Positions 43,059 through 52,904 of a stretch of 64,000 bases of DNA are shown one piece after another; the first letter of the stretch is position 1; every line of letters begins with the position of its first letter. The notes beneath the pieces were generated by a model. It did no database searches. It saw nothing but the letters and a program-made list of their open reading frames with translations, and was not told where the DNA came from. Origin of the DNA: an uncultured Eubacterium sp. (GTDB lineage Bacteria > Bacillota > Clostridia > Lachnospirales > Lachnospiraceae); contig URKY01000002.1 in the NCBI GenBank assembly GCA_900548465.1, positions 68,296 to 132,295 on the forward strand, given 5' to 3'. The position numbers and the translations under genes were made by a program.

Positions 43059-44504
43059 TTATTTATAGTCCGTTGCTTTGACCCAATTTTCATATGGTGT
43101 CATCTGTTCCCAGAATGATTTAATTGAACCTTTCTCACCAACGTAGATGTCAAGTAATCCCTGTTTGAAAGTCAACTCTTCATCTGTTATTCTGTTAAGC
43201 CCTGCTGGAACCATTCCTTTTTCATAGAATTTTCCGAAGTACCATAACTTGTTGAATACATTTAATTCAAGACATGCCTTTGTTACTGCCTGATCCGTCT
43301 GCTTATGCTGTCTGTGTCCTGTTTCTCCTGCAGGACTATGAGAAGCAATTAAGTTCCAGTTTTTATATTTAATAACTTCTAATGCATCCTTATAAGCTGC
43401 ATCTCTAACATATGTCCAATTATCTTTATCCCACTTTCCATCCTCTCTAAAGATTACGTCAGGATAATCTAATATAATTCCCTTTGCGCCACTGGCAGCA
43501 AGCATCTTCTTATATTCAGCCTTTCTGCTGGCAGTATACTGGTTTGTCATACATACTATAAACCATTTTCCTTCTTTTAAATGGGCACCTCCCCATAAAG
43601 TTTCATCATCAGGATGTGCCACAATCATAAGATTGGTTCTATCATCAATGTCCAGATTATCTAACATTGATTTTGTAATAAATCCTTCTTTTTGTTCAAC
43701 AATAACACATATTGAAACCTGCTCTTTTTTGTCAGTAGTAACTGCCTTTATGTATGCCTGTCCCGGTCTTACTGCCGTAACAACACCAGTTTGACTTACT
43801 TTTACTATTTTGCTGTCTACTGACTGATATGTATATGGTTTTGAAGGTCTGTTAATGAACTGAAGATGGAGCTGGCTGCTCTGTCCCGTTGTAAGCATAA
43901 GTTTTTTGCCCTCTGAAAATGCTATTCTCGGAATTTCCTCAGCATTAATAACTATTTTTTTAGTCTTTTTTGTTTTTTTGGCAATTGCCTTTATAGTTAC
44001 TCTTCCCTGTTTCTTAACCTTTATTTCGCCCTTCTGGTTAATATGAACAATTTTTTTGTTCATACTCTTCCACTTTATTCCTTCATCAGCTTTTTTAGGA
44101 TTTGTAACTGCTGTAAGGACATATTTCTGTCCAACATAAAATTTTGTTGTATTAGCTGTTATGTTAATCTTTTTGATATTCGCAAGTACTCTTACTTTGC
44201 ATTTTGCTTTTTTAGATGTACCTTTAATCTTTGCAGTAATAACGGCTTTTCCTTTATTCTTTGCAGTAATAACACCATTTTTGTTTACTTTTGCAACTTT
44301 TTTATTGGATGAAGTAAACACTATCTTTCCTCCGCTATATGCCGGAAGTGTTATATCTGCCTTTAATTCTTTCTTCTGACTTCCATACATAGTAAGATTT
44401 TTTGCATTAAGTGAAACTCCTTTTGCCTGTACCTTACTGCTTCCCGCTGTAGCAACTGCAACCAGAACAAGTGCAATCATTGCTATCTTTTTAAAGTATT
44501 TCAT
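43059..44504 (-). CDS. Secreted PIG-L/LmbE-type deacetylase with N-terminal Ig-like (Big2) domains
   Basis: 481 residues. A signal peptide (MKYFKKIAMIALVLVAVATA) leads to three bacterial Ig-like domains (VVFTSSNKK-type pattern: SSNKKVAKVNKNGVITAKNK, KKIVHINQKGEIKVKKQG, DSKIVKVSQTGVVTAVRPG). The C-terminal about 200 residues carry both zinc motifs of PIG-L deacetylases: VAHPDDETLWGG and ASHSPAGETGHRQH. Most family members are cytoplasmic; here the enzyme is exported and probably removes acetyl groups from a surface or wall sugar. The substrate is unknown. RBS TTGGAGGA upstream. Confidence 0.87.
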   Translation of the reverse strand: MKYFKKIAMIALVLVAVATAGSSKVQAKGVSLNAKNLTMYGSQKKELKADITLPAYSGGKIVFTSSNKKVAKVNKNGVITAKNKGKAVITAKIKGTSKKAKCKVRVLANIKKINITANTTKFYVGQKYVLTAVTNPKKADEGIKWKSMNKKIVHINQKGEIKVKKQGRVTIKAIAKKTKKTKKIVINAEEIPRIAFSEGKKLMLTTGQSSQLHLQFINRPSKPYTYQSVDSKIVKVSQTGVVTAVRPGQAYIKAVTTDKKEQVSICVIVEQKEGFITKSMLDNLDIDDRTNLMIVAHPDDETLWGGAHLKEGKWFIVCMTNQYTASRKAEYKKMLAASGAKGIILDYPDVIFREDGKWDKDNWTYVRDAAYKDALEVIKYKNWNLIASHSPAGETGHRQHKQTDQAVTKACLELNVFNKLWYFGKFYEKGMVPAGLNRITDEELTFKQGLLDIYVGEKGSIKSFWEQMTPYENWVKATDYK

Positions 44505-44639
44505 TTTTGTCCTCCAATGATTTTAAATTTGCCTTTTCAAGCATCGACCTTAATCATAGTCTTTTTTTTTTGACTTTTCAAGCCCCTTGTCTAAGAAAGA
44601 TATGTATGGCTTATAATGTTTAGTAGCCATGTTTTTATC

Positions 44640-45404
44640 TTATCTCCTGGCTTCATACATCAATATCGCCGTTGCCACGGCAGCATTAAGTGACTCGACT
44701 TTTCCTTCCATTGGAATTTTGATTAACTTATCTGCCATAGCTGATACTTCATCACTTAATCCCTTAGCTTCGTTTCCAATTAAAAGGGCTATATCTTTGC
44801 CAAATGTGCCTTTTTGATATTCCCTCCCATTAAGATGTGCCGCATATGTTTCGATGCCGTTTTGCTTCATTTTTTTTATTGCATCCTGTACATCAGAAAC
44901 CACTGCAACGGGAACCCTGAAAACCGACCCCATTGTAGAGCGAATTACTTTTGGATTATACAGGTCAACAGAATCATTGCTCATCACTATTCCGGTAATT
45001 CCTGCCCCTTCTCCTGTTCTCACAATTGTTCCAAGATTTCCCGGATCCTGAAGTCTGTCCAATACAATAATACAGCTTCTTTCTTTATCTCTTCTTTCGA
45101 TAATATCATCAACGGTAAATTCATTTTGTTTTACAACTGCAAGAATTCCCTGAGGCGTTACGGTGTCTGATATTTTTTTAAAAACACTGTCACTTAACAG
45201 AGTATAGTCTGTATGAGAAAGCAGTTTTTCATTTTCTTTTTCAAACTTTTCAGATACAAATACACTGACAAGCTTATCCTTTGGAATTTCACGGAACATC
45301 TTTATTCCTTCAACCACAAACAACTTCTTCTGTTTTCTGACTTTTGCCTTTTCCTTTAGTTGTATAATATTTTTTATCTGTTCATTTGATGTTGACGTAA
45401 TCAT
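44640..45404 (-). CDS. SpoU/TrmH-family RNA 2'-O-methyltransferase
   Basis: 254 residues. An L30e-like substrate-binding N-terminal domain (KQKKLFVVEGIKMF) precedes a knotted SPOUT domain with motif 1 VLDRLQDPGNLGTIVRT, motif 2 ALLIGNEAKGLSDEV and motif 3 IPMEGKVESLNAAVATAILM. It methylates rRNA or tRNA using SAM; the exact site is not readable. It follows dnaE by 18 bp on the same strand. Confidence 0.92.
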   Translation of the reverse strand: MITSTSNEQIKNIIQLKEKAKVRKQKKLFVVEGIKMFREIPKDKLVSVFVSEKFEKENEKLLSHTDYTLLSDSVFKKISDTVTPQGILAVVKQNEFTVDDIIERRDKERSCIIVLDRLQDPGNLGTIVRTGEGAGITGIVMSNDSVDLYNPKVIRSTMGSVFRVPVAVVSDVQDAIKKMKQNGIETYAAHLNGREYQKGTFGKDIALLIGNEAKGLSDEVSAMADKLIKIPMEGKVESLNAAVATAILMYEARR

Positions 45405-45422
45405 CTATCTGTTCTCCTACTT

Positions 45423-48400
45423 TTACTGAAGATATTTTACAAAATTTTCTCCATATATTTTTTTCAACTCTTCCAAAAACTCAGGCGTAACATTAACCCA
45501 ATATCCTATAGGTAACATTTTTCTCTGTCTTTCTTTTGCCAGAGCAATCAAAACCTTATCTTTTCCCTTATGCTGCATTAACAATGTCATTAATTCCTGC
45601 TCTTTTTTCTGATAGGTCTCTTTGTCCGGAAAAGCAATCCAAAGTTCCGATGGAATATCAGAAAATTCAGTTATTGTATTTGCAATTACTTTTCCCGCTG
45701 CATTTTCCTCTATGTTAGCATCACCTTCTACAAGAACTTTCTTTCCTTCTTCAAGAAGATTTCTGCTTTTATCAAACTGCCTTGGAAAAACTATTACTTC
45801 CACGGTACCAACTAAATCTTCCAAAGTAATAAATGACATCTGGGCACCATTCTTCGTAAACTTCCTTGTAATGGCACTGATAATGCCACCAACTTTAACT
45901 TTGCTTTTATCCCTTACTTTTGACTCTTCCCCTTCCTGTGGTTCTGCGAAATCAAGGGTCATATTAGTAATGCATCTGCGCCACTTCTGTTCCTGATCCT
46001 GAAGAGGATGTCCGCTTGCATAAATTCCAATTACTTCTTTTTCAAACTCAAGTTTCTGATCAATGTCATACTCCCCAACATCAGGCATTTGAATTTTGTA
46101 TTTTTCCTTATCCTCAGTGTCTGCAAAATCAAACAATGATATCTGTCCTGCCATGGCGTCTTTCTTTTCCTGGTTTACGCTGTCAACAATCTGAATATAA
46201 ACCATCATCATCTGCTTTCTTGTTGCACCTAAAGAATCAAATGCTCCAGCCTTAATAAAGTTTTCAAGGGCACGTTTGTTAACACCTAATCCGGCAGTTC
46301 TTGTAATAAAATCCTCCAAATCCCTATAAACTCCATGAATATTACGTTCATTGATTATATTGTCTATTACAGCTTTACCAACATTTTTTATTGCTGACAA
46401 TCCATATCTTATTTTGTTATCTTTTGCAGAGAAACTGCTTTCTCCTTCGTTAATATCCGGTGGTAATATTTCTATCCCCATGGAACGGCATGAATATACA
46501 TATTCTGCAACTTTGCTTGACATGTCCATTACTGATGTAAGCATTGCCGCCATAAATTCTGCCGTATAGTAATATTTTAAATAAGCTGTCTGATACGCCA
46601 CTACAGCATAGGCTGCGGCATGAGATTTATTAAAAGCATATTTTGCAAAATCTGTCATTTCATCATATATCTTATTGGCAATTTCTTCGCTAATGCCGTT
46701 ATTAATGCACCCCTTAACGCCTTCTGTATCATCTCCGTAAACGAACTTCTGACGTTCTCTTGCCATAACATCGGCTTTTTTCTTTGACATGGCTCGTCTA
46801 AGTAAATCACTTCTTCCAAGGGTATACCCTGCCAAATCCCTAACTATCTGCATAACCTGTTCCTGATACACGATACAACCATATGTAGGTTCCAGAATGG
46901 GTTCAAGCTGTGGGCAGTCATAAGTTACACTGTCTATATTATTTTTCCCTTCTATATACTTTGGAATAAAATCCATCGGTCCCGGACGATATAGGGAAAT
47001 TCCCGCAATAATGTCTTCAAGACTCTGTGGCTTCAGTTCCTTCATGAAGTTTTTCATTCCACCACTTTCCAACTGGAAAATTCCTTCTGTATTTCCTGTT
47101 CCAATATATGCAAGAACTTTTTTGTCTGCATAATCTATATTATTTAAATCTAAATCAATTCCATGATTTTTCTTTATAAGCCGCTGTGTGTTCTGTATGA
47201 CCGTAAGGTTTCTAAGCCCCAAAAAGTCCATTTTAAGCAAGCCAAGTTCTTCCAATGTAGTCATAATGTACTGAGTTGTTATTGAGCCATCGGCTGCCCT
47301 TGAAAGTGGTACATATTCATCAACAGGCTTTGCACAAATAACTACCCCTGCCGCATGCATTGAAGCATGCCTTGGAAGTCCCTCAAGTCTCATAGACATA
47401 TCCATAAGATATTTTACTTCCGGGTCAGTATCATACAAAGTTTTTAATTCTTTGTTCTGCTTCATTGCCAGTTCCAAAGTCATATGCAAATCATTTGGAA
47501 TCATTTTAGCTATGGAGTCTGCCTGGGCATATGGCATATCAAGAACTCTTGCCACATCCCTTATAACACCCTTTGCTTTCAAGGTACCAAAAGTAACAAT
47601 CTGTGCCACATGGTCTTTTCCATATTTTCTTCCTACATAATCAATGACTTCCTGTCTTCTCTCGATACAGAAGTCCACGTCAATATCGGGCATTGACACA
47701 CGCTCAGGATTTAAGAAACGTTCAAAAAGAAGATTATATCTCATTGGTTCGATATCTGTAATTTCCAGACAATATGACACTATACTTCCCGCTGCGGATC
47801 CTCGTCCCGGTCCTACTGCAATGCCATGTGATTTTGCATAATGTATAAAATCCCACACAATAAGGAAATACTCCACATATCCCATAGTCTTAATTGTGTT
47901 AAGTTCATATTCCAATCTGTCCCATAACTGCTCTTTTGATAATTTGCAGTGTTCATCTTTCTCCCCTCTGACAACAGGATATCTCTTACATAATCCCTGC
48001 TCACATAATTCTTTCAGATATGTCCACGCAGTATAACCTTCAGGTACTTCATAATTTGGCAGCTTTGTCTTACCAAATTCAAAAGTTACATTGCAGCGTT
48101 CTGCAATTTTGTGAGTATTCTCCAGTGCCTGAGGTGCAAACTTGAACAATTCAGCCATCTCTTCTTCTGACTTTAAGTAGAACTGACCACCCTCATATCT
48201 CATTCTGTCTTCATCCGCTTTCTTCTTTCCTGTCTGAATACATAAAAGAATGTCATGGGCTTCCGCATCCTCTGCATAGGTGTAATGAACATCATTTGTA
48301 CAGACAAAATCTACACCAATTTCTTCACTAAGTCTTAACAGCTGCTGATTAACGCTTTGCTGCTCCAATATTCCATGGTCCTGAAGTTCCAGAAAATAGT

Positions 48401-48908
48401 TATCTTTTCCAAATATGTCTACGTGACGAAGGGCTGCTTCTTTTGCCTTCTCATATTCACCACGATTCAAAAATCTTTGAACCTCTCCTGCCAGACATGC
48501 ACTGAGACATATAAGCCCTTCAGAAAATTCTCTAAGAACTTCATAATCTACTCTAGGCTTATAATAAAATCCTTCAACAAAACCCTTTGATACAATTTTG
48601 CATAGATTTTCGTAGCCTCTATTATTTTCTGCAAGCAAAATAAGGTGATAATATCTGTCATCACCTGCATTAGCTTCTTTATCAAAACGAGAGCCGGGAG
48701 CCACATATACCTCACAACCTATAATAGGTTTTATACCATTATCAAGAGCCGCACGGTAAAAATCAATTACACCGTACATAACTCCATGATCAGTAATGGC
48801 AAGGCTGTCCATTCCCAACTCTTTTGCTCTTTTAGTTATTTCTTTTATTTTACTTGAACCATCCAACAGACTGTATTCCGTATGGACATGCAAATGTGTA
48901 AATGCCAT
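45423..48908 (-). CDS. dnaE: DNA polymerase III alpha subunit (DnaE)
   Basis: 1161 residues. A PHP domain (FTHLHVHTEYSLLDG, LAITDHGVMYG), the polymerase catalytic core with MPDIDVDFCIERR and GPGRGSAAGSIVSY, the finger-domain HASMHAAGVVI, a helix-hairpin-helix, and a C-terminal OB fold (KVGGIISAITRKFTKNG). This is the error-prone lagging-strand/DnaE1-type enzyme; low-GC Firmicutes normally also have PolC. The upstream gene is a truncated glucanase, and the RBS is weak (GGAAAG). Confidence 0.97.
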   Translation of the reverse strand: MAFTHLHVHTEYSLLDGSSKIKEITKRAKELGMDSLAITDHGVMYGVIDFYRAALDNGIKPIIGCEVYVAPGSRFDKEANAGDDRYYHLILLAENNRGYENLCKIVSKGFVEGFYYKPRVDYEVLREFSEGLICLSACLAGEVQRFLNRGEYEKAKEAALRHVDIFGKDNYFLELQDHGILEQQSVNQQLLRLSEEIGVDFVCTNDVHYTYAEDAEAHDILLCIQTGKKKADEDRMRYEGGQFYLKSEEEMAELFKFAPQALENTHKIAERCNVTFEFGKTKLPNYEVPEGYTAWTYLKELCEQGLCKRYPVVRGEKDEHCKLSKEQLWDRLEYELNTIKTMGYVEYFLIVWDFIHYAKSHGIAVGPGRGSAAGSIVSYCLEITDIEPMRYNLLFERFLNPERVSMPDIDVDFCIERRQEVIDYVGRKYGKDHVAQIVTFGTLKAKGVIRDVARVLDMPYAQADSIAKMIPNDLHMTLELAMKQNKELKTLYDTDPEVKYLMDMSMRLEGLPRHASMHAAGVVICAKPVDEYVPLSRAADGSITTQYIMTTLEELGLLKMDFLGLRNLTVIQNTQRLIKKNHGIDLDLNNIDYADKKVLAYIGTGNTEGIFQLESGGMKNFMKELKPQSLEDIIAGISLYRPGPMDFIPKYIEGKNNIDSVTYDCPQLEPILEPTYGCIVYQEQVMQIVRDLAGYTLGRSDLLRRAMSKKKADVMARERQKFVYGDDTEGVKGCINNGISEEIANKIYDEMTDFAKYAFNKSHAAAYAVVAYQTAYLKYYYTAEFMAAMLTSVMDMSSKVAEYVYSCRSMGIEILPPDINEGESSFSAKDNKIRYGLSAIKNVGKAVIDNIINERNIHGVYRDLEDFITRTAGLGVNKRALENFIKAGAFDSLGATRKQMMMVYIQIVDSVNQEKKDAMAGQISLFDFADTEDKEKYKIQMPDVGEYDIDQKLEFEKEVIGIYASGHPLQDQEQKWRRCITNMTLDFAEPQEGEESKVRDKSKVKVGGIISAITRKFTKNGAQMSFITLEDLVGTVEVIVFPRQFDKSRNLLEEGKKVLVEGDANIEENAAGKVIANTITEFSDIPSELWIAFPDKETYQKKEQELMTLLMQHKGKDKVLIALAKERQRKMLPIGYWVNVTPEFLEELKKIYGENFVKYLQ

Positions 48909-48976
48909 ATATATACCAAACTTTCCATAATATCTATCTGCTATCTTAACATATCTAAAAATTTATTCAAGAAAAG

Positions 48977-49008
48977 AAAGGACCCCGGCGTTTATATACC
49001 GGAGCCCT
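48977..49008 (-). terminator. Terminator upstream of dnaE
   Basis: On the minus strand GGGCTCCGG and CCGGGGTCC flank a short AT loop, followed by TTTCTTTTC. It separates the glucanase remnant from dnaE. Confidence 0.8.
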
Positions 49009-49046
49009 AATTATAGAGAAAAACATTAAAAAGGTTTACTAAGCTA

Positions 49047-49529
49047 TTACCATTTCAAATCTAATATAAGTGCTGTAGGATTTGTGTAATGAAGTAATGT
49101 ACTCTGATCATTTACATCATCATAGCAGAATCCATACGCGAAATTGTTTACAGAATGCTTATGCATAAATGCTGAATAGTAGTTGTACGTACTATTTTTG
49201 TAATACGCTGAAGGATTCTGATAATTTGCAGGATCTGTTGCAACACCTCTGTTAAATGCTGCACAAAGCTGTGCTTCAATAACTAATTCTGTGGAATTAC
49301 CACGGTTAAAGTTGCCCTTTCCTTCTAATACATCCTGTCCTACAAGTCTTGTAACAACCGGGAAGCTGAAGAAATCTACCCTTGTTGTATTTCCCCAATA
49401 CTCTTTATTTGTTACTGTAAATTCAGCAAATTCAAAAAGTACATCATTATTTGGATCAGACGGATTATTTAAGTCAGGTCCTGCATAACCGACAGTTAAT
49501 TTTGTGTTCAAAATTTCTGTTACTTCCGC
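49047..49529 (-). pseudogene. N-terminally truncated GH64 beta-1,3-glucanase
   Basis: About 160 codons, open from 49529 with no ATG, RBS or signal peptide. The sequence matches the second half of family 64 beta-1,3-glucanases: NNPSDPNNDVLFEFAEFTV, TRVDFFSFPV, and HSVNNFAYGFCYDDVNDQS near the end. The catalytic domain's first half and the export signal are missing. The region upstream (49530–49797) holds only a palindrome AATTCACT/AGTGAATT at 49557–49576. It is probably dead. Confidence 0.7.
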
Positions 49530-49797
49530 TCATAGTAATGTTCTGCTGTGCACCATAATTCACTTTATAGTGAATTTAAGACGCTTTTAAACACTCTTCT
49601 GTTCATATTTCCTTATTCAATTTTCTCGCTCACAAATAATTGTGTCTCATTCGTTCAATTATGTTTTACATTATTTTTATTAATCATAAAAGGCATCATA
49701 TTTTATTTAAGTACTTTTTTTAATAAAAATATTTTTGTATTTTATGCGAAATAATTAGCCTTTTGTATGAAAAAATTTAGTTTTAATTTTTTATAAT

Positions 49798-49838
49798 AAA
49801 AAAAGAGTTGATTTTTCATCAAAATCAACTCTTTTTTC
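49798..49838 (-). terminator. Terminator after the Crh-like gene
   Basis: AAAAAGAGTTGATTTT and AAAATCAACTCTTTTT flank a 5-nt loop; T-runs on both sides make it bidirectional. Confidence 0.9.
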
Positions 49839-49854
49839 TATAATATATTGCTAT

Positions 49855-50109
49855 TTATTTGCTTCCCAAATACTTTTCAATACTATCAATGGCCTGACTT
49901 TCATCAACTCCATCTGCTGAAACCTTTACTGTCTGTCCAGGAACAATTCCAAGTGCCATCATTCCCATTATGCTTTTTGCATTAACCTTTTTTGTGTCAT
50001 ATTCAACATAGATCTTGCTTTCAAATTGACTTGCAAGTTGCACACACTTTGCAACCGGACTTGCCTGAGCTCCCTGCTTTACTTCAATAGTTACATCTCT
50101 TGTTGTCAT
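49855..50109 (-). CDS. crh: Crh-like HPr paralogue (catabolite repression)
   Basis: 84 residues with the HPr fold. The phosphocarrier His15 is replaced by Gln (GAQASPVAK, Gln15) and the next Arg17 by Ser, so it cannot take phosphate from enzyme I. The regulatory Ser46 region NAKSIMGMMALG is kept. This is the pattern of Bacillus Crh, which is phosphorylated only by HprK and acts as CcpA co-repressor. The gene order whiA–crh and the presence of hprK in the same cluster support it. RBS GGAGGAG upstream. Confidence 0.88.
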   Translation of the reverse strand: MTTRDVTIEVKQGAQASPVAKCVQLASQFESKIYVEYDTKKVNAKSIMGMMALGIVPGQTVKVSADGVDESQAIDSIEKYLGSK

Positions 50110-50132
50110 ATTAATTTCTCCTCCTTGGGCTA

Positions 50133-51077
50133 TTATGCCCTTAAATCATCTGCAATCTGACAAATCTTTCTAAGCCTATGGTTTACCCCTGATTTTCCAA
50201 GTGGCGGATCCAACATCTCACCTAATTCCTGAAGTGAAGCATCCGGATTGTCTAACCTAACCATTGCAATGTCCTGCAATTTCTGCGGTAAATATTTAAT
50301 CCCCACTTTTTCAATAATATAATTTATATCTTGAATTTGCCTAAATGATGTTGTTACAGTTTTCATTAAATTGGCAGTTTCGCAATTGTTTTGTCTGTTG
50401 TAATAGTTACTCATACCTTTTAGGATACGGATATTTTCCATTTCCATAAGGGCAACGTGGGCTTCCATAACGTTTAAAACATCTACGATTTCTTCGCCTT
50501 CCTTGATATATACCACATAATTACCTTTTCTTGCAACTGTTTTCGCATCAATTTCGAACTTTTTCAGCAAATTTATTAATTGTTCCGATTTTTTATTGTT
50601 ATTGCACTTTATTTCAAAATGATAAGACTTGTTAGGATCACTAATTGACCCGGCTGCCATAAATGCGCCTCTGATAAAAGCCCGCTTACAACAATCCTTC
50701 ATTACTATAACGTTATTTGTTATAGAAAAGTTTTCCTCAATATCTCCGGTGGAATTTATTAATTTAGTAGCCTGTAAAACCTTCAAGGCCTGTTCATTGT
50801 CCTTTATACTTACAGTATATGTTGTCTGGGTTTTGGAATATACATTATTTCTTGCAACAATTTCTGTATCTATATGAAATGTTTTCCACAGCAGTGTTCT
50901 TGTCTTTTCCGCTGTAGGTTCCGTTTCGGTTTTTATTCTGATAGAATAATTTCCTTCCACATCAATGGCCACGTTTCCACACATGGAGATAATTGCAGCC
51001 AGTTCTGCAATTCTGCAATGCATGGCACTACTAACATGACCTGCCAGTTCCTTTTTTACTTCACTTGAAAAACTCAT
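50133..51077 (-). CDS. whiA: WhiA DNA-binding protein
   Basis: 314 residues. An N-terminal LAGLIDADG-like domain (MSFSSEVKKELAGH, RAFIRGAFMAAGSI) and a C-terminal helix-turn-helix (LQELGEMLDPPLGKSGVNHR). WhiA affects cell division in Gram-positives. It lies between rapZ and crh, as in Bacillus, but no mgfK/yvcK gene is present between rapZ and whiA. Confidence 0.94.
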   Translation of the reverse strand: MSFSSEVKKELAGHVSSAMHCRIAELAAIISMCGNVAIDVEGNYSIRIKTETEPTAEKTRTLLWKTFHIDTEIVARNNVYSKTQTTYTVSIKDNEQALKVLQATKLINSTGDIEENFSITNNVIVMKDCCKRAFIRGAFMAAGSISDPNKSYHFEIKCNNNKKSEQLINLLKKFEIDAKTVARKGNYVVYIKEGEEIVDVLNVMEAHVALMEMENIRILKGMSNYYNRQNNCETANLMKTVTTSFRQIQDINYIIEKVGIKYLPQKLQDIAMVRLDNPDASLQELGEMLDPPLGKSGVNHRLRKICQIADDLRA

Positions 51078-51090
51078 GTCTTTTTTCTTT

Positions 51091-51951
51091 CTATCTGAGA
51101 ATATCTCTATGGGATATTCTTATTCCATATTTTGCATCTACATTGTTTAACTGGCGGTAAAGCTCGTTTGCCACCGTTACTGATCTATGATGTCCGCCGG
51201 TACATCCAATTCCTATTACCAACTGATTTTTTCCTTCATCTATGTAATGTGGAATCAAAAACTTTATCATATCTATAAGTTTATCTAAAAATTCCCTAGA
51301 TACCGGTGAATCCAGAACAAAATCCCTTACTTCCTGCTGTTCACCTGTTTTGTGTTTTAACTCAGGTACATAGTATGGATTAGGAAGAAACCTTACGTCA
51401 AATACAAGATCACAGTCTGCCGGGACTCCATACTTAAATCCAAATGACATAATGGTTACAAAAAGATTTCTGTAATCCTGATGCATAACAAATATTTTTT
51501 CTATTTCGGCTGTTAAATCCCTTACTAAAAGATTACTTGTGTCAATTATGTAATCCGCATGGTCCCGTAAATACTTTAACTGCTCACGCTCTGCATTAAT
51601 TTCATTTTCGACGCTGTCTGCATCTCCCATAGGATGACTTCTTCTTGTTTCCTTAAATCGCTTAATAAGAGTGCTGTTGGAACAGTCCAAAAACAGTATC
51701 TCAAAATTCTGGTCTTTCTTTTTCAGATTTTTTAATACATCATTAATTTTATCAAGCTGTTCACCACTTCTAATGTCAACTCCCATTGCCACTTTATTTT
51801 TTTCACTCGTTTGTGTAAATAGCAAATCAGCAAAGTTTTCAATTAAGTCAATGGGTAAATTATCAACACAATAATATCCGTTATCTTCAAATATTTTCAG
51901 TGCAGTAATTTTTCCTGCCCCTGACATTCCTGTTACAATAACAAATCGCAT
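51091..51951 (-). CDS. rapZ: RapZ/YvcJ nucleotide-binding protein with altered P-loop
   Basis: 286 residues. Family landmarks are VTGMSGAGK, YYCVDNLPIDLI, LFLDCSNSTLIKRFKETRR, and the C-terminal GIGCTGGHHRSVTVANEL. In enterics RapZ guides RNase E; in Bacillus YvcJ is a nucleotide-binding protein. The residue after the Walker A lysine is Ile (GKIT) where Ser or Thr is expected (GK[S/T]), which may weaken Mg-nucleotide binding. It lies between murB and whiA. Confidence 0.92.
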   Translation of the reverse strand: MRFVIVTGMSGAGKITALKIFEDNGYYCVDNLPIDLIENFADLLFTQTSEKNKVAMGVDIRSGEQLDKINDVLKNLKKKDQNFEILFLDCSNSTLIKRFKETRRSHPMGDADSVENEINAEREQLKYLRDHADYIIDTSNLLVRDLTAEIEKIFVMHQDYRNLFVTIMSFGFKYGVPADCDLVFDVRFLPNPYYVPELKHKTGEQQEVRDFVLDSPVSREFLDKLIDMIKFLIPHYIDEGKNQLVIGIGCTGGHHRSVTVANELYRQLNNVDAKYGIRISHRDILR

Positions 51952-51981
51952 ACTTATCTCCTGTTTTCAGCACAAATTGAT

Positions 51982-52872
51982 TTATATTAGCTTAACTTCC
52001 GTTTCAAGTTCCACATTAAATTTTTCTTTAACTTTCTTCTGAACATCTTCTATGAGGTTGAGAACATCTGTAGCAGTTGCATTGTCATAATTTATAACAA
52101 ATCCACAATGCTTTTCCGAAACCATTGCTCCGCCTACACGATACCCCCTAAGACCTGCATCATCAATTAACTTTCCGGCAAAATATCCTTCCGGTCTTTT
52201 AAATGTACTTCCTGCACTTGGATACTCTAAAGGCTGTTTTGCTTTTCTCTGCTGCATCATAACCTGCATAACATATGCGATTTCATCCGAAGCTCCTATA
52301 TCAAGTTTTATGCACATCTGAAGCACAATAAGACCTCTTTTTGAAACTACACTTGTTCTGTATCCTAACTCTAATTCTTCATTATTAAGTGTCACAATAT
52401 TACCCTCTTCATCCAATACTTTTACCCACTTAATAACATCTTTCATCTCACCGCCATAAGCGCCTGCATTCATAACTACGGCACCACCTACATTTCCCGG
52501 TATTCCATGAGCAAACTCGAATCCCGCCAGGTCATTTTCATAGGCTGTCATGGCCACGGCTGAAAGTTTTGCACCTGCATCTGCAACTATTTCATCGCCA
52601 ATAACATCAATATCGTTAATTCTGCTGTTTACTTCAATAATTGCTCCCTTGTAGCCTTCATCTCTGACTAAAATATTGCTTCCGTTTCCAATTACCATGT
52701 ATGGATAATTTTCCTGACAGCACGTCTTAATAACTTCAGTCAATTCTTCTACATTTCCCGGAATAACATAAAGCTCCGCATTGCCACCACATCTAAAAGT
52801 ACAATGTTTTGCCATTGATTCATTTTCTTTTATATATTTTTCACCAACGATTTCTTTTAACCTGTTATACAA
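51982..52872 (-). CDS. murB: UDP-N-acetylenolpyruvoylglucosamine reductase
   Basis: 296 residues. FAD enzyme that reduces the MurA product to UDP-MurNAc. Motifs are TFRCGGNAELYV, the FAD-binding GNGSNILVRDEG, GIPGNVGGAVVMNAGAYG, and the catalytic YPSAGSTFKRP. The length and layout fit the short type II MurB. Co-directional with glcK and rapZ at short gaps. Confidence 0.95.
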   Translation of the reverse strand: MYNRLKEIVGEKYIKENESMAKHCTFRCGGNAELYVIPGNVEELTEVIKTCCQENYPYMVIGNGSNILVRDEGYKGAIIEVNSRINDIDVIGDEIVADAGAKLSAVAMTAYENDLAGFEFAHGIPGNVGGAVVMNAGAYGGEMKDVIKWVKVLDEEGNIVTLNNEELELGYRTSVVSKRGLIVLQMCIKLDIGASDEIAYVMQVMMQQRKAKQPLEYPSAGSTFKRPEGYFAGKLIDDAGLRGYRVGGAMVSEKHCGFVINYDNATATDVLNLIEDVQKKVKEKFNVELETEVKLI

Positions 52873-52904
52873 TCTACGCTACCTCAATCTATATTTTTTG
52901 ATTT

